DNA from: an uncultured Clostridia bacterium
GTDB lineage: Bacteria > Bacillota > Clostridia > TANB77 > CAG-508
DNA: 39,101 nucleotides
Direction: 5' to 3'
Assembly (NCBI GenBank): GCA_934162255.1
Contig: CAKPIG010000009.1
Span: forward strand, 1-39,101
Shown: one piece after another, positions 22,957-31,430 of the stretch
Position numbering within the stretch: the stretch's first letter is position 1
Layout: every line of letters starts with the position of its first letter
Made by a program: the position numbers and the translations under genes
Notes under the pieces: model-generated
What the model was told of the DNA's origin: nothing
Database searches by the model: none
The model's input: the letters and a program-made list of their open reading frames with translations, nothing else

Positions 22957-25560
22957 TTAGAAAAATGAAATTATTGTTTGAACTATACTCATAATATATA
23001 CTTTAAATACAGCTACTATGTAAATTACAATTCCTAATGCCCAGAATATTATCATTACTGCTTTTACATTTCTTATATCAAATTTTTTGTTTACAAAATA
23101 TGCAATTATCATTATTAAGATTGTTGCTAATGATATTTTAACAGAAATATCAAATAGTTCTGGCCTAAATTCTAATTCAATTTCATTGTTTCCTTCTTGT
23201 AAACTTATTCCTATTAATGTATTATAAGCTTTTTCTATTTGTGCTTCTCCTTTTATTGTTCTCCAACCTTTGCTGTAATTGATTGGAAGGAATAACTTTG
23301 TTTGGCTATCTACATTTCCATTTATTTTTATCTTGTTTCCTTTTATTTCAACATTTATATCATTTTGATTTTCTTTAAACATCTGATTATATTTTTCAAT
23401 ATCAAGCATTCCTATTTGAATATTTTCTAACTTTTCTTCTTGGCTTTCAAATTCAATCTCTACAGTTGTGCTATCTTCAAAATATCCTAAATCTAATATT
23501 CCATTACAATATGCTGTTGGATATGTAGTGTTATTTTGGTCATTTATTATTGGTATTACAATCTCTTTTCCATTTACTTTTATATTTTTTAATTCATTTT
23601 TTGAATTGATGTACAATTCTTTTGTACCAGATGTTTGAATTGTGTATTTGTATTTTCCTTCTTCTATTTTTTCTAATTGATTTTCACTAACTATATCTAT
23701 AATGTTTTCTGCTTTATTAAACATCTTTTTATACAAATAATTTTGTGCATCAAAATCCTTTATTTCTGTTGATATGGCTGTTTCTTTACTGTTATATAAA
23801 ATTCCTATCGGTAATGTTTGTTTGTATTCATATAATTTTATGTTATCATCTACATTTTCTATAAATGTATAAATTTGCTCAGGTAGTTCTTCTTTTGATA
23901 GAATATATTTAACACCATATATTGCATCAGATATTAGTGTTCCACCAAAATCATTTAATTGTGTTTTTCTTCCAGAATATCCTAATTGTCTATAATTTAA
24001 TACTTGCTCTGTTGGTATTATGTGCAAGAATGTTGACATTGATGGTATGTTATATACTAATGAACAGTTTTCTGTTGTTGATGCTGTTAAGTCTTTTATT
24101 TTATAGTTTGTTCCTTGTTCTGATTGCATTTTTTCATATATTTTATTTGATGTGAATATTTGCTTATCAGACCATTCTATTCCTTTTTCAGCGTTATTTT
24201 TTACCCCTATATAGGCATATGTATATGTTGCAACTTGAATAATTGTTATTATACTTATTAAGATTTTTCTTGTCTTTTCTTCATTTATAAAATGTGCTAC
24301 AACTGTTACTACAAGTGCTGCTATTAAGCAGTCTAGTATTGCTACATACATTTTAACTGTCATGAAAAATGCAGGTGTACTATTGTTTATTATTTGTGCT
24401 GAAAAAATTCCAATTATTGCTGTAAATACAATAAATATTATTGATACTATTTTCCATGATTTTTTATCAGTTTCCGTATTTTTGACAAATTTCCCAAAAT
24501 ATCTTAATGCTCCCATGTATAATAAAAGTGTTGGTATGAATCCATATCTAAATGGAAACATTTGATAACTTCCTGTATGCCATAATAGGTTTATTCTTTC
24601 AAATATGATTGGTAATACTGCTGAAAATATTAGTGATATTCCTATTATTTTAAATGCTTTTTTGTCTTCTTTTTCATATTCAGCCCATCTAAAATATCCA
24701 TATGCAGGTAATGCATAAAATAAGAATACTATAACTTTATATGCTAAATTTATGTTTGTTACTGTATTTTGTACAGTTCCTGCCATTCTGTATGATGTCA
24801 TTGTTTGTATGAATGCTGGTATGAATGCGAATGCAGAAAGCCCTACAGATAGTATTGTTCCTATTATTACATTATATACAGCTTTTTTCCTATTTTCTTT
24901 TTCAATTCCAAATCTTATGTATATTGGAATTACAAATATTATGAACATAAGAACCATGTATGCTAAATTATAATTAAATATAAGCATTAGTGCTAAAACT
25001 ATTGCATACCAGTGAGTTTTATTTGTTTCAAACATGTATTTTGTTGCTAGGATAAATAGTGGAAATAATCCTACTACATCAAGCCACATTAAGTTTGTGT
25101 TATACATTAATGAATATCCTGATAGTGCATATAATACGCTAAATATTATGTTATAGAAATTATTTTCTTTGTTTAGTTTATTAAATAAAATGTAACTTGT
25201 TAATGCTATAAATGCCATTTTTGCCATCATTACAAATGAAAACATATATGGTATATTTGCTCTGCTATTTAATAGTATTATAAATGCTGAAGGTGCAAAT
25301 AGTCCGTCTATTACAAATCCTCCATACATATTTGACCCCATTCCTAATATGTAGTCATATAGCATAGTTTTTCCATTATGAACAATATCATATAAAAAAT
25401 AGTAAAATGGCATATATGATTGCCCCATGTCTCCATTTGCTATTGTTAAGTTTCCAAAAGGATATATTCCTTTTATTGCATAAATTATTAATAGTATTCC
25501 TATTACTATTAATGGTGAAATTAAAAATCTTTTATATTTTTTTAACATTTGTTTTTCCAT
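22957..25560 (-). CDS. YfhO-family membrane protein (GT-C type)
   Basis: 867 residues. About 12 helices in the first half and one or two at the end flank an extracellular beta-rich domain (about 480-800). N-terminal signatures are NLTIANGDMGQSYMPFYYF and the YILGMGSNMYGGF segment typical of YfhO; SGYSLMYNTNLMWLDVVGLF follows. YfhO proteins are linked to sugar modification of lipoteichoic acid with a CsbB-type GT2, which is not in the window. It starts 3 bases after the hydrolase gene and is followed by polA. Exact substrate unknown. Confidence 0.88.
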   Translation of the reverse strand: MEKQMLKKYKRFLISPLIVIGILLIIYAIKGIYPFGNLTIANGDMGQSYMPFYYFLYDIVHNGKTMLYDYILGMGSNMYGGFVIDGLFAPSAFIILLNSRANIPYMFSFVMMAKMAFIALTSYILFNKLNKENNFYNIIFSVLYALSGYSLMYNTNLMWLDVVGLFPLFILATKYMFETNKTHWYAIVLALMLIFNYNLAYMVLMFIIFVIPIYIRFGIEKENRKKAVYNVIIGTILSVGLSAFAFIPAFIQTMTSYRMAGTVQNTVTNINLAYKVIVFLFYALPAYGYFRWAEYEKEDKKAFKIIGISLIFSAVLPIIFERINLLWHTGSYQMFPFRYGFIPTLLLYMGALRYFGKFVKNTETDKKSWKIVSIIFIVFTAIIGIFSAQIINNSTPAFFMTVKMYVAILDCLIAALVVTVVAHFINEEKTRKILISIITIIQVATYTYAYIGVKNNAEKGIEWSDKQIFTSNKIYEKMQSEQGTNYKIKDLTASTTENCSLVYNIPSMSTFLHIIPTEQVLNYRQLGYSGRKTQLNDFGGTLISDAIYGVKYILSKEELPEQIYTFIENVDDNIKLYEYKQTLPIGILYNSKETAISTEIKDFDAQNYLYKKMFNKAENIIDIVSENQLEKIEEGKYKYTIQTSGTKELYINSKNELKNIKVNGKEIVIPIINDQNNTTYPTAYCNGILDLGYFEDSTTVEIEFESQEEKLENIQIGMLDIEKYNQMFKENQNDINVEIKGNKIKINGNVDSQTKLFLPINYSKGWRTIKGEAQIEKAYNTLIGISLQEGNNEIELEFRPELFDISVKISLATILIMIIAYFVNKKFDIRNVKAVMIIFWALGIVIYIVAVFKVYIMSIVQTIISFF

Positions 25561-25563
25561 CTT

Positions 25564-26469
25564 TTATTTTTCTTCTATAAATTCTAATATATCTTTATAT
25601 ATTGCTTCATATTCTTTTTCATTTAATATTTCATGCCTTAAATCTGGATATAATTTGCTTCGTGTATTTTTATAACCTATCTGTTTTAAAAATTCTTCTA
25701 ATTGTTTGAAATTTTTGTTACTTTGTATAACAGGATCTTTATCTCCAGCTATTAATAATATTTTAAGATCTTTATTCTGAACTTTGTACAAGTTCTTATC
25801 AAATGCTCTTTTTAATAGCTTATATAAGTTTATGAAACCATTTGTTGTGAATGTAAAGCCACATAATTCATCATCATTATATATTGTTATATTTTCTGGA
25901 TTTTTTGATAACCATTCATTCTCATTTTGGTAGTTCTTGTTATAGCTTTTAAATGTTAAATTATTTAATATTTTATTTGGCTTTTTACCCATTCCTATGA
26001 ATTTGAAAATGTATGACATTGCTATTGCAAAAGTGGTGAATGGATTTTTCGTTGGTGGTCCACACAATATGATTTTTTCTATTTCATTGTCATATTTTTG
26101 TATATATCCTCTCGCCACCAGTGTTCCCATGCTATGACTAAATAGATATATTTTTTTGTTTGGATATTTATTTTTTGTATATGATGTAACATCATGTAAG
26201 TCATCTATTATGAAGTTTACATCTTCTGTATAAAAGTATCCTAAATCACTTTTGTTTTTTATACTTTTTCCATGACCTCTATGGTCATTTATTATACATA
26301 TATATCCATTGCTTGATAGGTATTCCATGAATTTGAAGTATCTTTCTTTGTGTTCAGACATTCCATGTGATAGTTGTACTATTCCTTTTGCTTCTCCTTC
26401 AGGCTCTGTGTATGCTATTTCTATTTTTAATCCATCACTGCTAGATTGTATTTTTTCTTGTTTTACCAT
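25564..26469 (-). CDS. Alpha/beta hydrolase (lysophospholipase/monoacylglycerol lipase-like)
   Basis: 301 residues, serine aminopeptidase S33 / PldB-like fold. The oxyanion region is VQLSHGMSEHKERY, then the NDHRGHGKS motif, nucleophile S113 in FSHSMGT, the acid in AGDKDPVIQ and His in DLRHEILN. No signal peptide, so it is a cytoplasmic or membrane-face lipase/esterase. AGAGGAAA precedes the ATG. It heads the run through yfhO and polA. The physiological lipid is unknown. Confidence 0.9.
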   Translation of the reverse strand: MVKQEKIQSSSDGLKIEIAYTEPEGEAKGIVQLSHGMSEHKERYFKFMEYLSSNGYICIINDHRGHGKSIKNKSDLGYFYTEDVNFIIDDLHDVTSYTKNKYPNKKIYLFSHSMGTLVARGYIQKYDNEIEKIILCGPPTKNPFTTFAIAMSYIFKFIGMGKKPNKILNNLTFKSYNKNYQNENEWLSKNPENITIYNDDELCGFTFTTNGFINLYKLLKRAFDKNLYKVQNKDLKILLIAGDKDPVIQSNKNFKQLEEFLKQIGYKNTRSKLYPDLRHEILNEKEYEAIYKDILEFIEEK

Positions 26470-26566
26470 TTTTCCTCTCTTTTATTTAATTTTTCCATTT
26501 TTTTCTTTTCTATGTAAATATATCATATATTTTTGTTTTTGACTATATTTTATATTAATTTTTATA

Positions 26567-26602
26567 AATAAAAACCTCCTATGACTAGAAGGCTTTATTT
26601 AT
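26567..26602 (-). terminator. Intrinsic terminator after the ASCH/Nudix remnant
   Basis: CCTTCTA-GTCA-TAGGAGG stem extended by AAATAAA/TTTATTT, with T-rich minus-strand tail. Confidence 0.75.
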
Positions 26603-26700
26603 TAATTTTCTTCAATGATTGGAACCAATTTCACATCACTATTTCCATCACTATGTCCTCCTACCCATGCCCATGAATCATATATTTTGTGATATGCCAT
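26602..26700 (-). pseudogene. Nudix hydrolase remnant
   Basis: A 32-codon open frame, shifted by one base relative to the ASCH gene it overlaps. It reads AYHKIYDSWAWVGGHSDGNS, which closely matches the segment before the Nudix box in YfcD-like Nudix hydrolases (typically YHNIYDSWSWVGGHADG). The Nudix box itself (GX5EX7REUXEEXGU) is missing; the frame ends VKLVPIIEEN at a terminator. The preceding ASCH tail FKLYNEQEENDKNI also matches the start of such Nudix proteins, so this looks like an internal deletion plus C-terminal loss of a once longer protein. Confidence 0.6.
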
Positions 26701-27097
26701 TAATATTTTTATCATTTTCTTCTTGTTCATTGTATAATTTAAATTTTTCAATATCTTCTTTTAAATTATCTGTATTTATTTTTACTTTGATTCCTAGAAC
26801 TCCATATTCTTTTTCTTTATCATGTGAGTAATATTGTTCCATTGATTTTGATTTTCTTTTTATCTCATTTTCGTCAAAACATAACTTTCTAAATAATTTT
26901 TCAAAAGTGTTTTCTCTATACAAATCGATAACATCTACTAATAGTTTTTCTTGCATATCTGGTAGTTTTGAAAATTCTATTTTATCTCCTATTTTTATTT
27001 GTTGCCTTTTTTCATCATATAGTCTGAATTCTATTGTTTTTGTTCCGTTTTTTATTCTTTCAAATGGACTCTCGTTTAATTTCATTTTATGTATCAT
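26678..27097 (-). CDS. ASCH-domain protein with degraded Nudix-like tail
   Basis: 139 residues. Positions 1-105 form an ASCH domain (PUA-like fold, suspected RNA or modified nucleoside binding or hydrolysis): MKLNESPFERIKNGTKTIEF, then RQQIKIGDKIEFSKL and EKEYGVLGIKVKI. Canonical residues of the family (the K-T-I-E-R-L-D pattern and GD) are present. After about residue 110 the sequence turns into FKLYNEQEENDKNI, the N-terminal signature of YfcD-like Nudix enzymes, and stops at ISQNI. In a shifted frame the Nudix homology continues (26602-26700). AAGGAG lies about 10 bases before the ATG. The ASCH part looks intact. Confidence 0.75.
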   Translation of the reverse strand: MIHKMKLNESPFERIKNGTKTIEFRLYDEKRQQIKIGDKIEFSKLPDMQEKLLVDVIDLYRENTFEKLFRKLCFDENEIKRKSKSMEQYYSHDKEKEYGVLGIKVKINTDNLKEDIEKFKLYNEQEENDKNINGISQNI

Positions 27098-27136
27098 GTA
27101 TATATTATTCTCCTTATTTTTCTTATAATTACTTAG

Positions 27137-27358
27137 TTATCCTTCTATAATACCATCATTATCATCTTCATCAGTATCGATTCTACAATCACAATCAGAA
27201 CATTCCCAATATTCATCCCAATACATGATTCCTCCACAATTAGGACATTTCTTAAAGTATCTTTCGCTCGTATCATTTTCTAATTCTCTAGAACAGTATG
27301 GGCATGTGCTATATTCAGATTCGTCATAAACTTTATTACAATTTGGGCACATTTGCAT
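27137..27358 (-). CDS. Small double zinc-ribbon protein
   Basis: 73 residues with four metal-binding CXXC knuckles: CPNC (4-7), CPYC, CPNC and CSDC with an adjacent DC. Each pair should hold one zinc, giving two ribbons joined by a charged linker (ELENDTSERYFKK). The C-terminus is very acidic (DTDEDDNDG). A strong AAAGGAGG precedes the ATG. Such small proteins often bind nucleic acid or a protein partner, but nothing here indicates a function. Between it and the next upstream gene lies a TGTCAC...GCGACA partial dyad (27382-27400). Confidence 0.75.
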   Translation of the reverse strand: MQMCPNCNKVYDESEYSTCPYCSRELENDTSERYFKKCPNCGGIMYWDEYWECSDCDCRIDTDEDDNDGIIEG

Positions 27359-27422
27359 GATATCTACCTCCTTTTAATTTGTGTCACCGTTGGAGCGACA
27401 ATTTCATTATATTTATATGTTA

Positions 27423-27797
27423 TTACAAAATACCTTTTTCTCCGAGTGAACAAATAATTATTATAAAAATTATTATAAAAAACATTAAAATCATATATTT
27501 AATAACTCGTTTAAAATCTTCAGCTTCTTGTTTTTTATTTAATTTTTGTTCTAAATATTTTTTCTTAATTTTCGCTTCTTCTCTTTTTTCAAACCAATTC
27601 TTTCTTTTCTGTTTTTCATTTTCAATTTCAATTCTTTGTTTATGTTTTAATTCTAGCATTTCTTTCTTTTTTTCACGTTTTAGATTAAACTTTGAAAACC
27701 AACTTTTTTCATGTTGATCCATGCCTTTTTCAACTATTTTTTCAACATCTGCTTCAAATCCAGCTTTTTTATTTTTTATGTCAAAATTAAATTTCAT
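27423..27797 (-). CDS. Tail-anchored coiled-coil protein, unknown
   Basis: 124 residues, not recognised. A short N-terminal beta-like segment (MKFNFDIKNKKAGFEADVEK) is followed by a long Lys/Glu-rich helix (about 35-95, KREKKKEMLELKHKQRIEIE), and a single C-terminal membrane helix (YMILMFFIIIFIIIICSL). There is no signal peptide. It should be tail-anchored in the membrane with the coiled coil in the cytoplasm. GGGGGAG precedes the ATG. It lies 40 bases after queH and upstream of the zinc-ribbon gene. Confidence 0.65.
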   Translation of the reverse strand: MKFNFDIKNKKAGFEADVEKIVEKGMDQHEKSWFSKFNLKREKKKEMLELKHKQRIEIENEKQKRKNWFEKREEAKIKKKYLEQKLNKKQEAEDFKRVIKYMILMFFIIIFIIIICSLGEKGIL

Positions 27798-27837
27798 ATA
27801 TTTCTCCCCCTAATATAGGCTTTGTAATTTTCGCGAA

Positions 27838-28401
27838 CTATAAGTTACTATTTTCTTTATCCCTCATAATTTGCTTACTATATCTATCTTCCTCTGAAAA
27901 TACACATCCACAATATTTTTGCATATATAATCCTAATTCTCTGGCTTCTGTTTGGCCTTCTCTAAAGCCTGGTCTAAAATCTCTATACAAAAATTTAATA
28001 CCGTATTTTTCTGCCATTTCTTGTCCAATTTCTTTCAATGCTTCATGGTTTTGATATGGACTAATTAATAGTGTTGTTGAAAATGTGTCATATCCATTTT
28101 CTTTTGCATATTTTGCTGTTTGTTCAAGTCTAACTCTATAACAATATTTTACACATCTTTTTTCTAAGTCGTTTACGACATTTTTGCAAAATTCTCTTAA
28201 ACCATAGTCTTCTTCAAATATGGCTTTTATTCCAATTGTTTTTGTGTATTCTTTTAGTGTGTCTCTTCTTGTTTTATATTCTATATATGGATGTATATTA
28301 GGATTGTACCAATACACTGTTGGTTCTATGTTTTCACTTCTTAAACTTTTTATGCAATATACACTACAAGGTGCACAACATGTATGTAATAATAGTTTCA
28401 T
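27838..28401 (-). CDS. queH: Epoxyqueuosine reductase QueH
   Basis: 187 residues (DUF208). It reduces epoxyqueuosine in tRNA to queuosine, the last step of queuosine synthesis, replacing the cobalamin enzyme QueG. Metal and cluster cysteines are in LLHTCCAPCS (C8, C9, C12), KRCVKYCYRVRL (C83, C87) and KYCGCVFSEEDRY near the C-terminus. TTLLISPYQNHEAL and YRDFRPGFREG are also characteristic. AGGAGG sits before the ATG. It lies 24 bases after ruvB in the same direction. Confidence 0.95.
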   Translation of the reverse strand: MKLLLHTCCAPCSVYCIKSLRSENIEPTVYWYNPNIHPYIEYKTRRDTLKEYTKTIGIKAIFEEDYGLREFCKNVVNDLEKRCVKYCYRVRLEQTAKYAKENGYDTFSTTLLISPYQNHEALKEIGQEMAEKYGIKFLYRDFRPGFREGQTEARELGLYMQKYCGCVFSEEDRYSKQIMRDKENSNL

Positions 28402-28425
28402 ATAATTCCTCCATTTGTTTTTATA

Positions 28426-29436
28426 TTATAAGTTTCCTAAATATGGATATCCTAAGTGTTCATATGCTGATGGCATTACTATCCTTCCTCTTGGTGTTCT
28501 TGTTATGAATCCTTTTTGTATTAGAAATGGTTCATATACGTCTTCTATTGTGTCTATTTCTTCTCCTATTGAAACTGCTATTGTTTCAAGACCTACTGCT
28601 CTTCCTTGGTATTGGTTTATCATTGTGTCTAGTATTCTTCTGTCTATTTCATCTAATCCTATTTCGTCTATTTCTAATTGGTTTAGTGCATGTTTTGTTA
28701 TCTTTAATGTGATTTTTCCATCTCCTAAAACCATTGCATAGTCTCTTACTCTTTTTAATAATCTGTTTGCTATTCTTGGTGTTCCTCTTGATCTTCTTGC
28801 TATTTCCATTGTGGATTCATCATCTATTTTTACTCCTAGAATTTTTGCTGAACGCTTTACTATGATGCTTAGTTCTTCTGGTGTATACAATTCTAGTCTG
28901 TGTACTATTCCAAATCTGTCTCTTAATGGTGTTGTAAGTGAGCCTGCTTTTGTTGTTGCTCCTATTAGTGTAAATTTGGGTAAATCTATTCTTATTGATT
29001 TTGCACTTGGTCCTGTTCCTATTACTATGTCTAGTGTATAGTCTTCTAACGCTGGATATAAGATTTCTTCTACATTTTTACTTAATCTGTGAATTTCATC
29101 TATGAATAGTACATCATGTTCTGATAGACTTGTTAGTATTGCTGCTAAGTCTCCTGGCTTTTCTATTGCAGGTCCTGATGTTACTTTTATGTTTGATTTC
29201 ATTTCATTTGCTATTATGTTTGCTATTGTTGTTTTTCCAAGTCCTGGTGGTCCATAGAATAAACAGTGGTCTAGTGCTTCTCCTCTTTTTTTTGCCGCTT
29301 CTATATATATTCTCATATTTTCTTTTACTTTTGTTTGCCCTATATAGTCTTCTAATTTTTGTGGTCTTAGTGTATTTTCTAAGTTTTCTTCTTGCTTATT
29401 TTCTAACTCAGGGCTTATTATTATATTTTCTTCCAT
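28426..29436 (-). CDS. ruvB: Holliday junction branch migration ATPase RuvB
   Basis: 336 residues from the ATG at 29436, 7 bases after GAGGTGAG; an upstream GTG at 29448 overlaps that site. RuvB hexamers, loaded by RuvA, drive branch migration of recombination junctions. Visible are LRPQKLEDYIGQ, Walker A GPPGLGKTT, Walker B LFIDEIHRL, sensor 1 LIGATTKAG, arginine finger LRDRFGIVHRL and the winged-helix end FITRTPRGRIVM. No ruvA or ruvC neighbours it; spoIIQ lies upstream and queH downstream. It has its own promoter overlapped by an 18-bp palindrome. Confidence 0.97.
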   Translation of the reverse strand: MEENIIISPELENKQEENLENTLRPQKLEDYIGQTKVKENMRIYIEAAKKRGEALDHCLFYGPPGLGKTTIANIIANEMKSNIKVTSGPAIEKPGDLAAILTSLSEHDVLFIDEIHRLSKNVEEILYPALEDYTLDIVIGTGPSAKSIRIDLPKFTLIGATTKAGSLTTPLRDRFGIVHRLELYTPEELSIIVKRSAKILGVKIDDESTMEIARRSRGTPRIANRLLKRVRDYAMVLGDGKITLKITKHALNQLEIDEIGLDEIDRRILDTMINQYQGRAVGLETIAVSIGEEIDTIEDVYEPFLIQKGFITRTPRGRIVMPSAYEHLGYPYLGNL

Positions 29437-29467
29437 GTTTTGTCTCACCTCATTTATTTGTGCTTAA

Positions 29468-29496
29468 ATTATATCAAATAAAATATCTGTTTGCAA
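29468..29496 (-). promoter_or_regulatory. SigA promoter of ruvB
   Basis: TTGCAA (29496-29491), 17 bases, TATAAT (29473-29468). The -35 lies within the palindrome at 29490-29507. Confidence 0.7.
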
Positions 29497-29507
29497 TTAA
29501 TTGCAAA
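29490..29507. promoter_or_regulatory. 18-bp palindrome over the ruvB -35 box
   Basis: Perfect dyad TTTGCAATT/AATTGCAAA. It is not a LexA (GAACNNNNGTTC) site. A protein bound here would block the ruvB -35 box. Confidence 0.5.
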
Positions 29508-29540
29508 AAAAATATCATAATTTTGCTTATGATATTTTTT
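29507..29540 (-). terminator. Terminator of the spoIIA-spoIID-spoIIQ operon
   Basis: AAAAAATATCATAA/TTATGATATTTTTT perfect 14-bp stem with loop GCAAAA, T-run on the minus strand. It follows the spoIIQ stop. Confidence 0.8.
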
Positions 29541-29547
29541 ATTTTTA

Positions 29548-30339
29548 TTATTTTAGATAAATATTGGGATCTAAGTATTCTCCATTTTTCATTAACTCAA
29601 AATGTATATGTGATTCCATCTCACTTTCAAATGCTGCTGTATTTCCTACAGTTCCTATTGTTTGTCCTTGAGTTACTTCTTCTCCTTCTACAACGAATTC
29701 TGCTGTTAGTAGATTAGAGTATACTGTTTGATATCCGTCATCATGCTCTATTACAATTGTTAGCCCATATCTTGGGTCATTTACAATTGTTTTTATGATT
29801 CCATCTGCTGCAGCTTTTACTACACTTGTTTTGTCTGCTTTTATATCTATTCCTGTGTGTGTTATCCATTCTTTTAATGTTTCTGAATAGATTAAGTTTT
29901 CTTTTGCATATTCACATATAACGTCTCCTTCTACAGGTTTTGTAAATGTTATTTCTTTTTTTGTTTCTGTTATTTTAGATTCTTCTTGTTGTACTTCTGG
30001 TTTTGTTTCTTGTTGTTTTTGCTCTGTATTTGTGTTTTGTTTTGCTTCTTTGTTTCCTTCTTTTACTTCAGGTTTTACTGTAGTTTCTGTCTGCTCTGTT
30101 TGTTCTTCTACTGTTTTTCCTATTTCTGTACTTGCACTTTTAGTTTCATTTTGTTCTTCTGGTTGTATGTTTTTAGTTTCCTGTTCCTCAACTTTTGATA
30201 TTTCCTCTACAGGAACATTGCTTGTCTTATTTGTCATATATATGATTATTCCTACTGATATTGCCAATACGAAAAATATTGCTGTTCCTATATATATGAA
30301 TATGTTTTCATTCTCAAAAATTCTTCTTTCTCTTTTCAT
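29548..30339 (-). CDS. spoIIQ: SpoIIQ-like M23 peptidase, forespore engulfment protein
   Basis: 263 residues. One N-terminal membrane helix (IFIYIGTAIFFVLAISVGIIIYM) is followed by a Glu/Thr/Gln-rich linker (45-125) and a C-terminal LytM domain. All zinc residues of the M23 family are present: H161 and D165 (THTGIDI) and H244, H246 (HIHFE). Bacillus SpoIIQ has lost this site; clostridial members often keep it. It acts from the forespore side as half of the SpoIIQ-SpoIIIAH channel and in engulfment. Assignment to SpoIIQ rests on domain layout and its place behind spoIID; a generic M23 endopeptidase is the alternative. A forespore-type promoter sits at 30368-30396. Confidence 0.82.
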   Translation of the reverse strand: MKRERRIFENENIFIYIGTAIFFVLAISVGIIIYMTNKTSNVPVEEISKVEEQETKNIQPEEQNETKSASTEIGKTVEEQTEQTETTVKPEVKEGNKEAKQNTNTEQKQQETKPEVQQEESKITETKKEITFTKPVEGDVICEYAKENLIYSETLKEWITHTGIDIKADKTSVVKAAADGIIKTIVNDPRYGLTIVIEHDDGYQTVYSNLLTAEFVVEGEEVTQGQTIGTVGNTAAFESEMESHIHFELMKNGEYLDPNIYLK

Positions 30340-30367
30340 AAATTCCTCCTTGTTTTGTTATTAATAC

Positions 30368-30396
30368 AAGTATTTACCTTTTTACAAAGATTATTC
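30368..30396 (-). promoter_or_regulatory. Possible forespore (sigma-F/G type) promoter of spoIIQ
   Basis: GAATA (30396-30392), 17 bases, AATACTT (30374-30368), next to the GHATR and CATNHTA pattern (5 of 7 in the -10). It lies in the spoIID-spoIIQ gap. Confidence 0.35.
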
Positions 30397-30398
30397 AT

Positions 30399-31418
30399 TT
30401 AAAGAGAATTTACTTCAACAATTTCAACTCCTGTATAAAAATGTTTAATTATTTCTTCACAATTTTGACCATCTTTTGCTAACTTATCTGCTCCTGTTTG
30501 ACTCATTCCTACACCATGACCATATCCTATGACTGAAAATGTTATTTTATCTCCATCTATTTTGAATGTAAAGTTTGTTGATTTTAGTCCTAATATCGTT
30601 CTTGCTTCTGTTCCTGCTATTTCTTTGTTTCCTATTTTTATTGTTTTTACTCTGTTACTTGATGTGTATTCTAGTATTTTTATTGCGTCTTCTAAAGTGT
30701 AGTCTATTGAAAAGTCATTGTATTTATTTTTCATTTTTTCTTCTAGTTCTGCTTTTGTAAGGCTTATATCTGAACTATATTGTGAATATCCTTCTTCTCC
30801 TGATGTTTCTACAGATTTCAAGTATGGATAGTCAATTCCTCCCCATATATTTAACGAACTTTCAGTTATTCCTCCACTGTTTGAATGGAAAAATGCATTT
30901 ATTGGTTTTCCATCATATGTAACAATTTTTCCTTTTGTTGAGTCTACCGCTTCTACTATTTTGTTCCAGTTTGTTTCTGCTTCTTCTGCATTCCATTTTG
31001 AAATTCTTTCTTCTTTGCTCATCCATGCTTGGCAACACGCATAGCTATCACATATATCTGCATTTTCATGTTTTTGAGAATTGTTTATTATTTGATATAT
31101 GGTGTATGTTCTCGCTACTATTGCTTGTGCCTTTAGTGCTTCTGTTTCATAATTTGCTGGCATTTCACTTGCTACTACTCCATATAAATATTGGTCTATT
31201 TCTAGTTCTTCTACTTCTTGTGTATTGTTATGTAGTAATTTTATTGTTTTATATTTTTCATAATTATATTGTTTTTCTTCTGTATTTGTTTGTTCTGTAT
31301 TTTCCTCATTTGCTATTGTTGGTTCTATTTGCGTTTTTTCTGGTCCTATGGTGCATATTGCTGGAAATATAAAAAAAAGAAATATAAATCCTAATATATA
31401 TATTATTATTTTTTTCAT
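30399..31418 (-). CDS. spoIID: Stage II sporulation protein D, lytic transglycosylase
   Basis: 339 residues. An N-terminal membrane anchor (IIIYILGFIFLFFIFPAI) and a charged linker precede the SpoIID domain. VVASEMPANYETEALKAQAI contains the catalytic Glu, followed by ARTYTIYQI, FHSNSGGITESSLNIWGG and GYGHGVGMSQTGADKLA. The CDSYACCQAW cysteines match the zinc region seen in clostridial SpoIID. It degrades peptidoglycan during engulfment with SpoIIM and SpoIIP, neither of which is in the window. It starts 12 bases after sigF with no clear promoter between them, so transcription with sigF is likely, although spoIID is a mother-cell gene in Bacillus. Confidence 0.94.
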   Translation of the reverse strand: MKKIIIYILGFIFLFFIFPAICTIGPEKTQIEPTIANEENTEQTNTEEKQYNYEKYKTIKLLHNNTQEVEELEIDQYLYGVVASEMPANYETEALKAQAIVARTYTIYQIINNSQKHENADICDSYACCQAWMSKEERISKWNAEEAETNWNKIVEAVDSTKGKIVTYDGKPINAFFHSNSGGITESSLNIWGGIDYPYLKSVETSGEEGYSQYSSDISLTKAELEEKMKNKYNDFSIDYTLEDAIKILEYTSSNRVKTIKIGNKEIAGTEARTILGLKSTNFTFKIDGDKITFSVIGYGHGVGMSQTGADKLAKDGQNCEEIIKHFYTGVEIVEVNSL

Positions 31419-31430
31419 ATTAGTTACCTC

